Part shown: piece after piece, positions 62,388 to 64,000 of the stretch
Position numbering within the stretch: the first letter of the stretch is position 1
How the letters are laid out: each line of letters starts with the position of its first letter
NCBI RefSeq assembly: GCF_029870285.1
Contig: NZ_JACSYA010000010.1
Coordinates: 96,722 to 160,721 of the forward strand
Direction of reading: 5' to 3'
DNA: 64,000 nt
Origin: Delftia sp. PS-11
GTDB lineage: Bacteria; Pseudomonadota; Gammaproteobacteria; Burkholderiales; Burkholderiaceae_C
Translations under genes and position numbers: made by a program
Notes under the pieces: generated by a model
The model's database searches: none
What the model saw: the letters and a program-made list of their open reading frames with translations, nothing else
What the model was told of the DNA's origin: nothing

Positions 62388-63326
62388 ATGGAACTGAGAC
62401 AACTCCGCTACTTCGTCCGCATCGTCGAACTGGGCTCCATGAGCCGTGCGGCACTGGATCTGGACATGGTGCAGTCGGCGCTGAGCCAGCAAATCAGCCG
62501 GCTGGAGAGCGAGCTGTCCACGCGGCTGCTGCAGCGCACGCCGCGCGGCGTGGTGCCCACCGAGGCGGGCGCGGCCTTCTTCCGTGAAGCCCAGCTCACG
62601 CTGCGCCATGCCGAACAGGCCGTGCGCAGCGCCCAGCAAGCGCGGCTGTCGGGAGCCGTCAGCATCGGCCTCTCGCCCACCATCGCCTCTGTGCTGGGCC
62701 TGCCCCTGATGCGCGCGTTGCGCGAGCGCTATCCGGATGTGCGGCTGCACATGGTCTCGGCGCTGTCCGGGCACCTGACAGGCCTGCTCAACGCCCGGCA
62801 GCTGGACCTGGCCATTCTGTTCGATACCCACTCTGCGCGCCGCTGGAGCGTCGTCTCCCTGCTGGAGGAGCGGCTGTTCCTGATCCAGTCGCGGCACCAG
62901 CCCGTGGCGCCAGGCATCACCCACGAAACGCCGGTACACCTGTCCCAGCTGCAGGAAGCGCCGCTGATCCTGCCATCGCTCAGCCACGGCCTGCGCAGCG
63001 CGGTGATGGCATCGTTCACCAATGCAGGCGTGCAGCCGCCGATTCCCATGGAGATCGACTCGCTGCCCCTGCTGATGGAAGCCGTGGACGCAGGCCTGGG
63101 CGCCACGGTGCAGCCCTGGTCGGCAGTCGCCATGTACAAGGACGCTGCAGAGCGCTTCCAATGGTCGGAAATCGCCGACACACAGGTGCGGCGCAGTGCA
63201 GCGCTGTGCAGCCTGTCCGAAGACGAACTGTCGCCAGCGGCCCTGGCGGCACGCGTGGTGCTCCTGGACTGCGCCAGGCGGCTGGTGCAATCCGGCGCCT
63301 GGGTCGGGGCCAGACTGGTGGAGTAG
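62388..63326 (+). CDS. LysR family transcriptional regulator
   Basis: 312 residues. The N-terminal helix-turn-helix is typical (MELRQLRYFVRIVELGSMSR, then SALSQQISRLESEL), followed by a periplasmic-binding-protein-like effector domain. The start at 62388 is set by the conserved N-terminus. It follows the IclR gene by 83 bases. The target is unknown; it resembles LysR proteins that regulate tricarballylate or nitrogen-assimilation genes, a weak similarity. Confidence 0.92.
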   Translation: MELRQLRYFVRIVELGSMSRAALDLDMVQSALSQQISRLESELSTRLLQRTPRGVVPTEAGAAFFREAQLTLRHAEQAVRSAQQARLSGAVSIGLSPTIASVLGLPLMRALRERYPDVRLHMVSALSGHLTGLLNARQLDLAILFDTHSARRWSVVSLLEERLFLIQSRHQPVAPGITHETPVHLSQLQEAPLILPSLSHGLRSAVMASFTNAGVQPPIPMEIDSLPLLMEAVDAGLGATVQPWSAVAMYKDAAERFQWSEIADTQVRRSAALCSLSEDELSPAALAARVVLLDCARRLVQSGAWVGARLVE

Positions 63327-63464
63327 TTGGCTGCGCGGCGCTGCACAGTGCTGCGTGGCACCAGTGGCCCACCAGAGGACATGTTTCACTGCGGCCAGGG
63401 CAGATATTTTTTTGCGTTCACCCAGAGTGAAACGCCATAAAAATGTTTCTGAGAATTACAAAAC

Positions 63465-63493
63465 AGACAAGTCTTATTTAATAGGACTTGTCT
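63465..63493. repeat. Perfect 9-bp dyad
   Basis: AGACAAGTC (63465-63473) and GACTTGTCT (63485-63493) around an 11-base AT-only-plus-one loop. It could be an operator or an mRNA hairpin after the LysR gene. Confidence 0.5.
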
Positions 63494-63507
63494 TAAGACA
63501 ATTCTGA

Positions 63508-63529
63508 TTTTTCATGATTTCATGAAAAA
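63508..63529. repeat. Perfect 9-bp AT-rich dyad
   Basis: TTTTTCATG (63508-63516), loop ATTT, CATGAAAAA (63521-63529). Terminator-like on the minus strand only weakly, since no extended T-run follows. Confidence 0.45.
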
Positions 63530-63891
63530 CACATTCACAGAATCCTCTATGCATGCTAAAAACGCATTGCAAATCTGCACATTCCGCACGTAAAACGAAT
63601 GATCTGATCTGCCCATAAATTCAAAAAATACGCAGAAGACCGACACGGTTTTGCACAAGCCGAAAATCGGGAAGATCCCACGACACCACGAAGCGGATAA
63701 GCAGCATCACCTGCCCTCTTCATTGCCTCAAACAAATCATTCCTGCTCGGGGTTCACTGAACTTCGGCGGAGGCTGCCCTCTGTACTGCTAGCGAATGGC
63801 ATTGAAGACCAGTGATGCATTTCAAGCGCATTTCTGAAGTGCACGGCCGGTCACACCACCGTGCAGACGATTGAAGAGGTGGGGCATGCCA

Positions 63892-63911
63892 GGGGCCCCC
63901 GAGGGGGCCCC
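63892..63911. repeat. Very GC-rich perfect hairpin
   Basis: GGGGCCCCC (63892-63900), GA, GGGGGCCCC (63903-63911). All-G/C arms of this kind are unusual between genes and may mark a mobile or repetitive element that continues outside the window. Confidence 0.5.
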
Positions 63912-64000
63912 AGCGGTCCGTGGGAAAGCACAAAAATGACGCAGGCACTGAAACATCTGATTGAACCGCTCCCATGCACAGGTGGGCGCGTGACAGCACA

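Larger units (their letters stand above)
63327..64000. other. Long AT-rich, dyad-rich intergenic region
   Basis: About 670 bases without a gene I can support. From about 63400 to 63740 it is much richer in A+T than the rest of the window. A plus-strand frame running off the window end from an ATG at 63936 (MTQALKHLIEPL) and a minus-strand frame over the same bases are both possible but unconvincing. Confidence 0.55.

Noticed and set aside
63196..63507. A 103-residue plus-strand frame overlapping the end of the LysR gene
   Set aside because: It overlaps LysR out of frame, is Arg/Trp/Cys-rich, and runs into the AT-rich region without support.
63754..63999. An 81-residue minus-strand frame at the window end
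   Set aside because: No recognisable domain, no ribosome site, and it spans the GC hairpin. It may be part of a repeated element, but that cannot be shown from this window.

Overview
The window is a high-GC (roughly two thirds G+C) betaproteobacterial chromosome segment. Gene content and order point to Burkholderiales, family Comamonadaceae, most likely Delftia or a close relative. The main signs are a fused indolepyruvate:ferredoxin oxidoreductase with a divergent Lrp gene, several Bug/TctC binding proteins, an MFS gene directly before ssb, a paaK-ABCDE cluster with PaaN and a TetR regulator, and paired REP-like inverted repeats. The genus is an inference; no rRNA or tRNA lies in the window.

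Layout. 1-12.9 kb: end of dprA, a DUF1631 protein, the yajC-secD-secF translocon operon, the indolepyruvate oxidoreductase with its Lrp-type regulator, and an MFS-monooxygenase fusion. 13.2-16.7 kb: lytic transglycosylase MltA, a small membrane protein whose start codon overlaps that of mltA on the other strand, an OmpA-type lipoprotein, and a D-threonine aldolase/D-serine dehydratase-like enzyme. 16.7-27.3 kb: a translationally coupled yhdP - nitrilase - histidine kinase - response regulator operon and the divergent glnE. 27.3-29.7 kb: a long intergenic region with a candidate structured small RNA, then an MFS transporter and ssb.

29.8-40.5 kb is a defence island. It is a complete type I restriction-modification system (hsdM, hsdS, hsdR) with a complete McrB/McrC pair and two small unknown ORFs, one of them membrane-spanning, placed between hsdS and hsdR. 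All seven reading frames overlap, so the cassette looks like one translationally coupled unit. It is bounded by a strong bidirectional terminator on the ssb side and is visibly less GC-rich than its surroundings, most clearly around 33.0-33.6 kb. This is the most interesting system in the window.

40.9-47.9 kb: two Bug-type solute-binding proteins around a TctE/TctD-like two-component system, then an NCS1 nucleobase transporter and a GntR/FCD regulator with matching candidate operators. 47.9-56.8 kb: phenylacetate degradation. paaK-A-B-C-D-E run on the minus strand and paaN diverges. The shared control region has interlocked promoters and a near-ideal PaaR operator. A secreted alpha/beta hydrolase and the likely paaR gene follow. 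56.9-63.3 kb: mnmA; a catabolic operon (acyl-CoA synthetase, citryl-CoA-lyase-like protein and Bug protein) with a divergent IclR regulator; then a LysR regulator. The last 0.65 kb is AT-rich at first, holds several perfect dyads, and contains no gene I can support.
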